Source of the DNA: Microbulbifer sp. MKSA007
GTDB lineage: Bacteria > Pseudomonadota > Gammaproteobacteria > Pseudomonadales > Cellvibrionaceae
Reading direction: 5' to 3'
NCBI GenBank assembly: GCA_032615215.1
Contig: CP128433.1
Span: 5,115,001 to 5,179,000, forward strand
Length of the DNA: 64,000 bases
Shown: piece after piece, positions 63,910 through 64,000 of the stretch
Position numbering within the stretch: the stretch's first letter is position 1
Layout of the letters: each line of letters opens with the position of its first letter
The notes under the pieces: generated by a model
The model's database searches: none
The model's input: the letters and a program-made list of their open reading frames with translations, nothing else
Told to the model about the DNA's origin: nothing
Position numbers and translations under genes: made by a program

Positions 63910-64000
63910 TTATACCAACCTACCGGAATTTAAAAATATTTCAGATGGCCCAGAAAAGATACTAAATTTCCAGCCAGTAAACTCTGAACAAACGATATGA
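63910..64000 (-). other. Possible C-terminal end of a gene upstream of rluA
   Basis: On the minus strand the frame ends FSIFSGPSEIFLNSGRLV then TAA, directly before the rluA GTG. It runs off the window edge. The sequence looks like a plausible protein end, but 30 codons are too few to judge. Confidence 0.3.

Overview
This window looks like a chromosomal segment of a marine, Microbulbifer/Cellvibrio-like gammaproteobacterium. This is inferred from gene content and protein similarity, not from rRNA. The evidence is a hisBHAF cluster, gpmI-envC-ctp, secB-grx-rhodanese, mutY-yggX, map, rsmE, tex and rluA of gammaproteobacterial type, plus moderate GC and many small lipoproteins. No rRNA, CRISPR array, prophage or intact transposase was seen. 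One tRNA gene (Phe, GAA) is present.

Layout. 1-2.1 kb: ECF sigma factor with putative anti-sigma membrane protein, then OhrR. 2.3-5.3 kb: Ohr, a secreted esterase, RidA and a LysR regulator. 5.4-14 kb: a histidine-utilisation region (hutG and hutI on the minus strand; hutC-hutU-hutH on the plus strand) with a HutC-type palindrome between the two arms. It contains a duplicated hutI/hutG junction around an inserted acyltransferase-like gene, and a 151-bp MITE-like element between hutU and hutH. 14-18.4 kb: small lipoproteins, pyruvate kinase and two META-like lipoproteins. 18.4-31.9 kb: housekeeping genes (Smr, thioesterase/SDR, SecB, Grx, rhodanese, GpmI, EnvC, Ctp, HisBHAF) and a ZnuD-like TonB receptor with His/Glu-rich loops. 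32-35.9 kb: AsmA, MutY, YggX, tRNA-Phe. 36-40.7 kb: an AT-rich accessory stretch downstream of the tRNA, with a methyltransferase, an NTF2-like protein, a DUF1810 gene plus a decayed second DUF1810 copy, and an SGNH hydrolase. 40.7-51.7 kb: a dicarboxylate symporter, a YHYH protein, a second MITE-like element, a LysR-controlled oxidative cassette (CmcJ-like enzyme, aldehyde dehydrogenase, 2OG-Fe(II) oxygenase), a LexA-box operon with an SRAP protein, a beta-helix protein and a ParD-like/methionine aminopeptidase pair. 51.8-64 kb: a CrtI/retinol-saturase-like enzyme, an OmpA lipoprotein, HAD phosphatase, RsmE, an RND efflux pair, Tex and RluA.

A pattern cuts across the window. hutI, a YHYH protein, a small membrane protein, tex and rluA are each broken by one frameshift, and each break is repaired by adding one base, in most cases to a homopolymer run. 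The apparent thioesterase-SDR fusion may be a sixth case (one missing A). Since tex and rluA are conserved, systematic homopolymer under-calling in the assembly is the simplest explanation, and those genes are probably intact in the organism.

No wholly new system can be proven from sequence alone. The best candidates for new biology are the LysR/CmcJ/ALDH/2OG-oxygenase cassette, the SOS-box operon pairing an unknown 82-residue protein with SRAP, the ParD-like/MAP overlap, and the rearranged hutI-hutG junction.
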